A DNA stretch of 38,991 nt from Akkermansia muciniphila. Its GTDB lineage: Bacteria; Verrucomicrobiota; Verrucomicrobiia; Limisphaerales; UBA9464. Of this stretch, positions 32,315-38,991 are shown piece by piece; positions within the stretch are counted from its first letter, which is position 1; every line of letters starts with the position of its first letter. Under the pieces are notes generated by a model. That model saw only the letters and a list, made by a program, of their open reading frames with translations. It was not told where the DNA came from and did no database searches. The stretch lies in assembly GCA_945861565.1 (NCBI GenBank), contig CAMAUY010000043.1, positions 1-38,991 of the forward strand. The letters are read 5' to 3'. The position numbers and the translations under genes are program-made.

Positions 32315-34153
32315 ATGCTCAAACTCGACCAACTCCGAACCGAGATCTATTCGAGCCAGGGTACCGTCGTGGCGGTGGACGGCGTCACGCTCGACATTCA
32401 GCCCGGCGAAACCTTTGCCTTGGTGGGCGAGTCCGGCTCGGGAAAATCGGTCACCGCCCTTTCGATCACCCGCCTGCTGCCGGACAACGCCCGTGTGGCC
32501 GCGGGGAGTGTGCTGCTCGATGGCACCAATCTGGTGGATCTTGCCGAACGAGACATGCGCCGCTATCGGGGCCGGCACATCGCGATGATATTCCAGGAAC
32601 CGGCCACCAGTCTGAATCCGGTGCTGACCATTGGACGGCAGATTATCGAAGTCGTCGAGACGCATACCGAGTTGCGCGGCGCGGCGGCCCGCTCCAAGGC
32701 GATAGACTGGCTGCGACGGGTCGGCATTCCCGAACCGGAGCGACGCATTGACACCTATTCGTTCCAGATGTCGGGCGGCCAGAAGCAACGGGTGATGATT
32801 GCGATGGCGCTCGCGACGGAGCCCGAATTTTTGATTGCCGATGAGCCGACGACGGCGTTGGACGTGACCGTGCAGAAGCAGATTCTCGACTTGCTGCTGA
32901 GTCTGCAGCGCGAGCGCGGCATGTCTATTTTGCTGATCACCCACGACCTGGGAGTGGTGGCTCAGGTGGCGGATCGGGTCGGTATTATGTACGCCGGTGA
33001 GCTCGTCGAACTCGGCACCAAGGATGAATTCTTCTCCAGACCGATGCACCCGTATGCCAACGGGTTGCTCGGCGCCTTGCCGGATGTCGAAAAGCGAGGG
33101 CATACCCTGGAAGCGATCCCTGGCAGGGCGCCGACATTGACTCAGGCATTTCACGGCTGCCGTTTTGCACCCCGCTGCCATGCGGCCACCGAACGCTGCC
33201 GCGCGGAGGCACCGGCCCTCTACGCCCAGGGCGCGACCCATGCGGTACGGTGTTTTGGTTTTGCACCAACTCGACCCATTGCGATCGCCGCCGTGCCCGA
33301 GCGCGTCGCCGGAGCCGGTGCGCACAACCGCCGGGAGGCCGGCGAGGTGCTGCTACGTGCCGACAAGCTGCGGGTGCGTTTTCCGATCCGGTCGGGCCTG
33401 ATGCAGCGCATCACCGGCTATGTTGATGCCGTGCACGAGGTTTCGTTTGAACTGCGGCAGGGCCAGACCCTGGCGTTGGTCGGCGAGTCCGGTTCGGGCA
33501 AGACGACCACCGGCAAGGCCATCCTGCAACTCCTGCGCAGCAGCGCTGTCGTCGAAGGCTCGGCGACCTTGAAGGGTCTGGAATTGATGACCGCCAATGC
33601 CCGGCAATTGCTTGGCGCACGGCGCCAAATGCAGATCATCTTCCAGGATCCATTCGGCTCCTTAAACCCGCGCATGCGCGTCGGGGAAATTCTTGAGGAA
33701 GGCATCCTGTCGTTGCTGCCCGAGGTCACCGCCGTTGGCCGCGCCCAACGGATCGGCGCTCTGCTCGATAAGGTTGGCTTGCCGCGAAATTGCCTCACCC
33801 GGTACCCTCACGAATTTTCCGGAGGCCAGCGCCAGCGAATCGCCATTGCCCGCGCGCTGGCGGTGGACCCTCAGTTGATCATCTGCGACGAGCCCACTTC
33901 CGCGCTGGATGTGTCGGTGCAGGCACAAATTCTTAATTTGCTCAAAGGGCTGCAACAGGAGCTGGGAGTGGCCTACCTGTTCATCACCCACAATATCGGT
34001 GTGGTCGAATATCTCGCCGACCATGTTGCGGTGATGCAGGGCGGGCGGATAGTAGAAGCCGGACTCAGCGCCGAGTTGTTAAGCTCCCCCCGCCACGCCT
34101 ACACCCAGACCCTCCTCGCCGCGGTGCCTCGCGCTCGACTGAAGGCCGGGTAG
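32315..34153 (+). CDS. Dual-domain peptide ABC transporter ATPase (OppD-OppF fusion)
   Basis: A 612-residue cytoplasmic protein with two complete nucleotide-binding domains. NBD1 (about 3-260): Walker [11 protein letters not shown], signature [13 protein letters not shown], Walker [13 protein letters not shown]. An OppD-type tail follows with the cluster [14 protein letters not shown] (about 285-300), the cysteine motif that binds an Fe-S cluster in some homologues. NBD2 (about 345-612): Walker [14 protein letters not shown], signature [13 protein letters not shown], Walker [13 protein letters not shown]. It hydrolyses ATP to power peptide import. It is the last gene of the operon and is separated from the permeases by the palindromic element, so its expression may differ. 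ATG at 32315 is chosen over a TTG at 32309. Confidence 0.95.
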   Translation: MLKLDQLRTEIYSSQGTVVAVDGVTLDIQPGETFALVGESGSGKSVTALSITRLLPDNARVAAGSVLLDGTNLVDLAERDMRRYRGRHIAMIFQEPATSLNPVLTIGRQIIEVVETHTELRGAAARSKAIDWLRRVGIPEPERRIDTYSFQMSGGQKQRVMIAMALATEPEFLIADEPTTALDVTVQKQILDLLLSLQRERGMSILLITHDLGVVAQVADRVGIMYAGELVELGTKDEFFSRPMHPYANGLLGALPDVEKRGHTLEAIPGRAPTLTQAFHGCRFAPRCHAATERCRAEAPALYAQGATHAVRCFGFAPTRPIAIAAVPERVAGAGAHNRREAGEVLLRADKLRVRFPIRSGLMQRITGYVDAVHEVSFELRQGQTLALVGESGSGKTTTGKAILQLLRSSAVVEGSATLKGLELMTANARQLLGARRQMQIIFQDPFGSLNPRMRVGEILEEGILSLLPEVTAVGRAQRIGALLDKVGLPRNCLTRYPHEFSGGQRQRIAIARALAVDPQLIICDEPTSALDVSVQAQILNLLKGLQQELGVAYLFITHNIGVVEYLADHVAVMQGGRIVEAGLSAELLSSPRHAYTQTLLAAVPRARLKAG

Positions 34154-34304
34154 ATTTCTGTCTCACACCCCCGCAGTTAAATGAGCCCATGCCGTGCCCG
34201 TCCCCATTTTTCTCAACAAATCAAACTCCATGCCTTTACAGGCTGGATGCATGCGGCATAGTCGGCCCGCTTCGGCAATTTACAGGACCCATACTCATTA
34301 TTTT

Positions 34305-35027
34305 ATGGCGAAGGTCATCGCAGAAATGCTTATCGAAACGGCGATTCTGGAGCTGCCGGATGTAAAGACGCTTCGGCTCAAGTGGCCAGAAGGCTACGAT
34401 CCCGGTGACTTCAAAACGGGCCAATTCATCACTCTTTATTGGCCGCACAAGACGAAGTACAAACGGGCCTATTCGCTCAGCTCCTGCGCCCTCGATAGGG
34501 GTCACTACGAGGTCACCATAAAACGCGAGGGCAAAATGGGGACGAGCATCGTCGACTGGGCCGAGGCCGGGGACAAATTGTTTGTCATTCCCCCCGCGGG
34601 TAGGTTCCTCCCGGTATTCGATCCGCCCGGCCGCCACCTGATTTGTGTTGCGGGCGGTTCCGGAGTGACACCGTTCCGCGGGTTTGTTCGCGAAGCGACC
34701 CGCCGGAATCTCGACACCCGCATCACGGTCCTTTACACGGTCCGCACGACGGGCGACATCATTTTTGAAAAGGAGTTCCGCGAGCTCGCGGCGGCGAATC
34801 CGCGGTTTCAGTTCCATGTCACCTGCACCCGGTTGACGCCCGAGGATCCCTGGCCGGGTCGTCGGGGACGCATCACGCCGGACTGGGTGAAGAGCTTTGT
34901 TGGCGACCCGGCCCAGACCGTGTTCTACGCCTGCGGCACGAACGAAATGGTGGAGGGAATCGAACATCTGGTGACGCACGACCTCGGCTTGCCGAAGGAA
35001 CAGATGAAAACCGAGAAGTGGGGCTGA
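34305..35027 (+). CDS. FAD-binding oxidoreductase, ferredoxin-NADP reductase type
   Basis: A 240-residue flavoprotein. The FAD domain has KTGQFITLYWP and RAYSLSSCALDRGHYEVTIKR (RxYS binds the flavin). GTSIVDWAEAGDKLFVIPPAGRF is the conserved segment between sheets. The NAD(P) domain begins HLICVAGGSGVTPFRGFVREA, with ITVLYTVRTTGDIIFEKEF and VFYACGTNEMVEG, and ends on a PKEQMKTEKWG tail. It lacks a 2Fe-2S domain, so it needs a separate acceptor such as a ferredoxin or cytochrome. Located between the transporter operon and a c-type haem protein gene; a partnership is only a possibility. The ATG at 34305 places the start right before the FAD domain. A longer open frame begins at 34194. Confidence 0.9.
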   Translation: MAKVIAEMLIETAILELPDVKTLRLKWPEGYDPGDFKTGQFITLYWPHKTKYKRAYSLSSCALDRGHYEVTIKREGKMGTSIVDWAEAGDKLFVIPPAGRFLPVFDPPGRHLICVAGGSGVTPFRGFVREATRRNLDTRITVLYTVRTTGDIIFEKEFRELAAANPRFQFHVTCTRLTPEDPWPGRRGRITPDWVKSFVGDPAQTVFYACGTNEMVEGIEHLVTHDLGLPKEQMKTEKWG

Positions 35028-35236
35028 ACGGGGAGGGCCGTTGCCGGCAACCCGGTGGCCCGCTAGGATTCGCCGTGCCAAACTGGACGGCCCAAGGACA
35101 TCGCCCACTTGCCCTTGCTTGAAACCGTCATCGCTGCCCAGCGCCTGACGGCGCGAACCCCAGCCAAGAAAAAGCCAGCCTTAGGCAAGAATCGCCGTGC
35201 CTAGGGCTGCAATCTGTGCTCGCATGCACCACCGCT
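35028..35236. other. Intergenic stretch, nothing recognised
   Basis: This 209-bp gap between two plus-strand genes has no convincing coding frame, hairpin or promoter that I can identify. Confidence 0.5.
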
Positions 35237-36562
35237 ATGACTCTTCGAATCCTTTCGCTCCAGACATCGTCCCGCGCGCTGCGATCGCCAGCGACTTCCC
35301 GGCTCGCGGCCAGAGTGTTGCTCGCGGGATTGCTCGCGGGATTGCTGTCGACCCGCGCGCTGGCTGCGACGGTGCCGACCGGCGAGTTTCGGCCCGGCCC
35401 GGAAGCGGATCTGGCAATCTACAAGTCCACCGCCGCTGGCGGTGTGGTCGAGGCGTTGCTCGCCCGCGTGCAGCGGAACGAGGCACAGCTCGAATTCTCA
35501 ACGCCCCACGGATATCTGCCGGCATTACTGCGGGAATTGAAAATCCCGTCGTCGTCGCAGTTGCTCGTCGCTTCCAAGACCTCTCCCAACAAGAACTACA
35601 TTTCACCGAAGAACCCGCGCGCACTTTACTTCAACGATGCGGTCTCGCTGGCGTACGTGCCGGGAGCGGACCTGATTGAAATCGCCGCCACCGATCCAAA
35701 GCTGGGTGTGGTGTTTTACACTCTGGAACAGAAGCAGGCACCGCGTCCGAAGTTGACGCGTGATGACCGTTGCCTCGAGTGTCACTCGTCATCCAAGACG
35801 CTCAATGTGCCCGGTTGGATGGTGCGTTCGTTCCTGACCCATGGCGATGGCGATGTGGACGTCCTGAGCGGCTTGATGGTCACCCATCGTACGCCGATCA
35901 CGGAACGTTGGGGCGGTTACTATGTCACAGGCGATACCGGTGGGCAGCACCATCGGGGCAATCTTTTCGGCACGGAGGACGCCGCCCGCCGCGGGAAGGC
36001 AGCGGATGCCAGTACCCGCGTGACCGATCTCAGCCCCTACCTCGATATCCGCAAGTATCCGGAATCGTCGAGTGACGTCGTCGCCTTGCTCGTCTTCGAT
36101 CACCAGGTTCAACTGATGAATCTTCTCACGCGACTCCGGCTCGATACCGAAGCGCTGGCCGAAGGTGATTCGCTCGAGCGCACCCATCCCACTACCGAAG
36201 CCGTGTTGAAATATCTGCTTTTCGTCGAAGAAGCACGCCTGACTGCTCCCGTGACAGGGCCCTCGCGCTTCGCGCAAGAGTTTGCGGCGTTCGGCCCGGC
36301 AGACGCGCAAGGTCGTTCGCTCCATCAATTCGATCTGCACACGAAGCTCTTCAAGTACCCCTGCAGCTTCATGGTCTATTCGCCGAGCTTTCAGGCGTTG
36401 CCATTGCGGGCGAAACGGCACCTCTATCGCCGGTTGTGGCAAGTACTCTCGGGCGAAGACGTGTCCCCAGAGTTCCAGTCGCTCTCGGTGGAGACGCGCA
36501 CCGCCCTTCGTGACATCCTGCTGGCAACGAAGAAAGACTTGCCGGCCTATTGGCGGCTCTGA
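35237..36562 (+). CDS. Exported mono-haem CxxCH protein of unknown function
   Basis: A 441-residue protein. An N-terminal basic region and hydrophobic stretch (RLAARVLLAGLLAGLLSTRALAA, about 22-44) form a signal peptide with cleavage near ALAA. A single c-type haem site is C179-L-E-C-H183, in LTRDDRCLECHSSSKT. Around it are long conserved-looking stretches such as YISPKNPRALYFNDAVSLAYVPGADLIEIAATDPKLGVVFYTLEQ, and later GYYVTGDTGGQHHRGNLFG. The C-terminal third is helical. Its fold is not one I can name; similar haem proteins are frequent in PVC genomes. It is likely periplasmic and redox-active. The second ATG (35237) is chosen because the first (35216) precedes a segment without leader features. 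Another flavoprotein gene lies just upstream. Confidence 0.8.
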   Translation: MTLRILSLQTSSRALRSPATSRLAARVLLAGLLAGLLSTRALAATVPTGEFRPGPEADLAIYKSTAAGGVVEALLARVQRNEAQLEFSTPHGYLPALLRELKIPSSSQLLVASKTSPNKNYISPKNPRALYFNDAVSLAYVPGADLIEIAATDPKLGVVFYTLEQKQAPRPKLTRDDRCLECHSSSKTLNVPGWMVRSFLTHGDGDVDVLSGLMVTHRTPITERWGGYYVTGDTGGQHHRGNLFGTEDAARRGKAADASTRVTDLSPYLDIRKYPESSSDVVALLVFDHQVQLMNLLTRLRLDTEALAEGDSLERTHPTTEAVLKYLLFVEEARLTAPVTGPSRFAQEFAAFGPADAQGRSLHQFDLHTKLFKYPCSFMVYSPSFQALPLRAKRHLYRRLWQVLSGEDVSPEFQSLSVETRTALRDILLATKKDLPAYWRL

Positions 36563-36674
36563 GTAACGTGCACACCCGGCTTAACAAGTCGGTGGGTGGC
36601 GTCGGAGGCTGGTGTTTCAATCAACCGCGCTCCAAGCGTCCTGGCACATAGGTCGGTGTGCTGTTCGTCGCCAT

Positions 36675-36757
36675 CGACGGACGAAAGACGAGGACGAAAG
36701 CGCTGCAATGGGGTCCTTCAAATCGTCCTCGTCCGTCGCGCTCGTTCTTCGTCCTCG
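36675..36757. repeat. GACGAGGACGAA-type inverted repeat
   Basis: CGACGGACGAAAGACGAGGACGAA on the left (36675-36702) recurs inverted on the right as TCGTCCTCGTCCGTCG then TTCGTCCTCG (36723-36757), with a 6-nt indel. The loop is about 20 nt. It is simple-sequence-like but clearly paired. Confidence 0.7.
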
Positions 36758-36807
36758 AATTGTGAAATGGCGCCGGTTCATGGGTAGGAATGTTTTCCAA
36801 AAAGTGG

Positions 36808-36915
36808 ACATGAATTGTGACCATGAACCTGGGAGCGCCGGCATCCCTGGCGCGGGTGTTGTCCTCTCTGCAGGCTCGCCGGCAGGATGCCAGCGCTCCC
36901 AGGGAGTCCGGTTCA
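36808..36915. repeat. Palindromic element, copy 2
   Basis: Reads ACCTGGGAGCGCCGGCATCC ... GGATGCCAGCGCTCCCAGG, closely matching copy 1 (32111-32218) over its whole length. Differences are clustered in the inner loop: copy 1 CTGCCGGCCGGG against copy 2 CTGGCGCGGG, plus a few substitutions. It lies downstream of the haem gene and upstream of the 3' end of the dehydrogenase gene. Confidence 0.9.
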
Positions 36916-36976
36916 CGGGCAGCCCACGGGACGGCCCCTCCACCCGGGCGTTACTCTAATGTCTCGGGCTCGTCGC

Positions 36977-37870
36977 CTACCGACCCCACGCCCGAACGTA
37001 TGGGAGTGAGCGATACAAAACTCCGTGATATAGCTGCCGGGGCAGCAGCCGTCGCAACCAGGCGAACACATGCGCGTCCCAGGTCGCTGGCACGCGCAAG
37101 GGTGGCCGTCGCCGCTGCATCGTCCGCACGATTACCGCCGCCACGCTCTCCGGTCGCGCGCCCGTCCGGGTCATGAGCCGGGCGATCAACCGGTCCATGT
37201 GTGCATATTCTCCGTGATACGCCGCCGCCGGATCAGCCGCGGCCTGACGGCTTAGCGCCGTGAAACGCGTGTTTAAAAAGGACGCCGAGTGAATGAACCC
37301 TGGCTGCACCAGACTTACGTGAATGTTCCAAGGATGCACCTCGTACCACAACGACTCCGTCGCCCCTTCGAGTGCAAACTTCGAGGCGCTGTAGAGGGCC
37401 ATCGTCGGCATCGCCATCATCCCGCCCACGGAGGATACATTGATGATTCGCCCACGCCGGCGCTCCCGCATGCGCGGCAGCACTAACCGAATCAGTTCCA
37501 TCGGCCCGTGAAAATTGATCTCCATCTGCGCGCGCGCCTCCGGTTCCCGGAAATGCTCCACCACCGCCCGATACGCCACGCCCGCATTGTTCACGAGCAC
37601 ATCCACGCCGCCCCAGCGATCGTTTACTTCCGCCACCACGGCCGCTCGCTCGCTCGCCACCGTCACATCCAGGGGCCTTAAGATCACGTGGTCGCCCGCG
37701 AGGATCCCCCCCGCGCTGAATCGCGCCATGGAACTCGCCCGCGCGGTCAACACCAACCGGTACCGCTCGCGAATCAACTTCCGAGCGAGCTCCAGACCGA
37801 GCCCCGTGCTCGCACCCGTCACCAACACGGTTTCCCGCGCCCCGACCTCTGCGAGTCCCCGTAAACTCAT
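36977..37870 (-). CDS. Short-chain dehydrogenase/reductase (SDR family)
   Basis: A 297-residue classical-type SDR, NAD(P)-dependent. The cofactor loop is TGASTGLG (residues 18-25). VNDRWGGVDVLVNNAGVAYRAVVEHF has the NNAG structural motif, and GRIINVSSVGG contains the catalytic serine region. The active site Y160-S-A-S-K164 in ALYSASKFALEGATESLWYEV and PGFIHS nearby complete it. A C-terminal extension of some 60 residues (GRAP... to VRAWGR) exceeds the usual 250-residue core. The substrate is not apparent. The gene is on the minus strand, with its own short upstream region, and starts with ATG. Confidence 0.93.
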   Translation of the reverse strand: MSLRGLAEVGARETVLVTGASTGLGLELARKLIRERYRLVLTARASSMARFSAGGILAGDHVILRPLDVTVASERAAVVAEVNDRWGGVDVLVNNAGVAYRAVVEHFREPEARAQMEINFHGPMELIRLVLPRMRERRRGRIINVSSVGGMMAMPTMALYSASKFALEGATESLWYEVHPWNIHVSLVQPGFIHSASFLNTRFTALSRQAAADPAAAYHGEYAHMDRLIARLMTRTGARPESVAAVIVRTMQRRRPPLRVPATWDAHVFAWLRRLLPRQLYHGVLYRSLPYVRAWGR

Positions 37871-38279
37871 AGATCACGCTCCATCGAAAAGCAGTTCCCA
37901 ATTGAGAGTGTCCACGCTTCCTGGGGCCGTGTCCAGATGCGCGAGCACTGGGGCGTCGCGCCGGGTGTGAGGCAAAAATCTGAAAAGATTAAGTTTTCAG
38001 CCTTTTCCAGTAATCCATTTAACCGGAGTTTGGAACCGCGGATGAACGCCGATAAACGCTGATTCCGGGCGCTCACTCAAAAGGTGAGAGGCAACGGCTT
38101 CCCCCCATCCGCGTCAATCCGTGTGAATCCGCGGTTCTTCCCCCCGGTACTTTGCGTTTCGACTCGGACGCACGCCGGGCGTTTGGCGAGCCGCCGACTT
38201 GCCGGTGTTCGTTGATTGGGGGCTTCACGGTAATAGTCTTGAAGCAGAGGGTAAATAATTGCTCTCTTCCTACACACTC
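37871..38279. other. Divergent intergenic region with an inverted repeat and hairpin
   Basis: This 409-bp region separates divergent genes. It contains the hairpin CTGAAAA-GATTAAG-TTTTCAG (37980-38000), which may lie in the dehydrogenase promoter region, and a larger inverted repeat (38033-38142). No coding frame is convincing. Confidence 0.6.
38033..38142. repeat. Inverted repeat of the GGAACCGCGGAT type
   Basis: GGAACCGCGGATGAACGCC (38033 on) is mirrored by GTGTGAATCCGCGGTTCTTC (to about 38142). The arms are about 32 bp with some mismatches. Sequences of this AACCGCGGATxxACxCxGAT kind are frequent intergenic repeats in many environmental bacteria, as I recall. It probably forms a long hairpin. 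Confidence 0.75.
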
Positions 38280-38894
38280 ATGAAATTCTTCGCCAAGCGG
38301 CAACCCCGGGGTAACTCCAAGCCCGTTCCCCGCACTCTCCTCGGTAGTGTCGTTTCGAAGGCGTCGCTCTCGTGGTTTGGGGTTGCGTGGCATCTCACAT
38401 TCCTAGCAGCTGTCATGTTTGCCACGCCTCTGCAAGCGGCGCTGATCAGCTACGAGGGGTTCGAGTATACCGCCAACGCCTCCTTGAACGGCCGCACCGG
38501 CGGGACCGGCTGGCAGTCGGGATGGTCGGGAGCGAACAATGTGATGATCACCACGCCCGGCCGCACCTTTCCGGGTTTGGCAACGACAGGAAATAGCGTG
38601 CGCACCTTCAGCAACCTCCCTCTAATCCGTCCGTTCACGACCACCGGATTTACAACTCTGCGCACCGCTGGTCGGTTCGGCCTCGACGGAACTGAGCTGT
38701 GGCTGTCCTTCCTCGCCCGTCGCGAGACGAACTTTACCAGCGTTGATTATGGCGGGGTGACGCTCCTCGACGGTGCCAGCCAGGAGCTATTCGTGGGCTG
38801 CACTTCAGCGGGTTCCCACTGGAGCCTGCAACTGTTCGACCTGGGCAACGGTGTCCGTCTTGATTCAAAGGTAAGTTTCCATAGATCGCCGTAA
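38280..38894 (+). CDS. Exported surface-type protein (PEP-CTERM-like N-terminal part), C-terminally broken
   Basis: A 204-residue reading frame with a long basic N terminus and hydrophobic signal (WHLTFLAAVMFATPLQAA, ending near residue 52), then YEGFEYTANASLNGRTGGTGWQSGWSGANN. This 'FDYxxGxxLxGxxGGxGWxxxWxG' opening is typical of PVC exported proteins, often with a C-terminal PEP-CTERM anchor. The similarity continues to about residue 196 (SLQLFDLGNGVRLDSK) and then breaks into VSFHRSP and a stop, without the expected rest of the domain. The change at about 38870 may mark an insertion or frameshift (see findings). Confidence 0.7.
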   Translation: MKFFAKRQPRGNSKPVPRTLLGSVVSKASLSWFGVAWHLTFLAAVMFATPLQAALISYEGFEYTANASLNGRTGGTGWQSGWSGANNVMITTPGRTFPGLATTGNSVRTFSNLPLIRPFTTTGFTTLRTAGRFGLDGTELWLSFLARRETNFTSVDYGGVTLLDGASQELFVGCTSAGSHWSLQLFDLGNGVRLDSKVSFHRSP

Positions 38895-38991
38895 ATGCGG
38901 CAGGGCATCCGCCCAGCGCATATCCGTGAGAATGCCATTCCGCAAGGTCCTGATAAACTGCGCGGTCAACTGCACGATTGCGGGCAGCAAC
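38870..38991 (-). other. Right-edge sequence with an open minus-strand frame
   Basis: From the window edge inward, one minus frame reads LLPAIVQLTAQFIRTLRNGILTDMRWADALPHLRRSMETYL without a stop and then runs antisense into the exported-protein gene. It could be the end of an inserted gene or element. I cannot identify it and it is partial. Confidence 0.3.

Larger units (their letters stand above)
36563..36976. other. Repeat-rich intergenic region after the haem protein gene
   Basis: This 414-bp region holds an inverted pair of the GACGAGGACGAA type (36675-36702 and 36723-36757), and the second copy of the palindromic element (36808-36915). GGTTCATGGGTA at about 36775 also occurs beside copy 1 at about 32213. 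I see no gene. Confidence 0.7.

Noticed and set aside
32300..33325. Minus-strand open frame of 341 codons
   Set aside because: It is antisense to the dual ATPase gene, whose motifs are all intact.

Overview
The window looks like a chromosomal segment of a GC-rich member of the PVC superphylum, most likely a verrucomicrobium. The inference rests on several points: a large secreted propeller protein of the PVC dehydrogenase-like type, a giant secreted protein with the 'distance-from-text' style N-terminal domain common in Verrucomicrobia, a relic of a GFxLIEL prepilin leader, an S-layer/PEP-CTERM-style exported protein, and several families of intergenic palindromic repeats. No species can be named from sequence alone.

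Layout. 1-3.6 kb: a sugar-nucleotidyltransferase-like gene (minus), an OmpR-type response regulator overlapping its histidine kinase (plus), and a ThrH-type phosphatase converging on the kinase and sharing one CTAG for both stop codons. 3.7-5.1 kb: tRNA-Ser(CGA), then a decayed fragment resembling a type I restriction-modification M subunit, then a REP-associated tyrosine transposase (RAYT) bracketed by two clusters of REP-like hairpins. 5.1-17.3 kb: mostly minus-strand housekeeping genes (secreted propeller protein, Mpl murein-peptide ligase, group-III-like truncated haemoglobin, alaS, ABC exporter), interrupted by a plus-strand trio (UreF-like protein, Na+/solute symporter, YlbF-family protein with a Cys-rich tail). 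17.5-27.1 kb (plus): a TVP38/TMEM64 membrane protein, a prepilin relic, a membrane-anchored SRPBCC protein, a 2.2-kaa secreted TIG/beta-helix/PD40 protein and cinA. 27.1-34.2 kb (plus): a long inverted repeat, then an Opp/Dpp-type transporter operon (binding protein, two permeases, fused dual ATPase) with a palindromic element between the last two genes. 34.3-39.0 kb: a ferredoxin-reductase-like flavoprotein, an exported mono-haem CxxCH protein, a short-chain dehydrogenase, more palindromic repeats, and a truncated exported protein at the right edge.

The functional themes are cell envelope (murein recycling, peptide import, lipid/drug export, large surface proteins) and small redox proteins. 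The mobile component is low-level: one RAYT with its REPs, and at least four other unrelated palindromic repeat families placed at gene ends. I see no CRISPR array, no prophage and no intact restriction system. The most distinctive pieces are the RAYT/REP locus, the long inverted repeat abutting the cinA stop, the dispersed 'GGGAGCGCCGGCATCCC' element (one copy inside the transporter operon), the giant beta-helix protein, and the YlbF protein with its cysteine tail.
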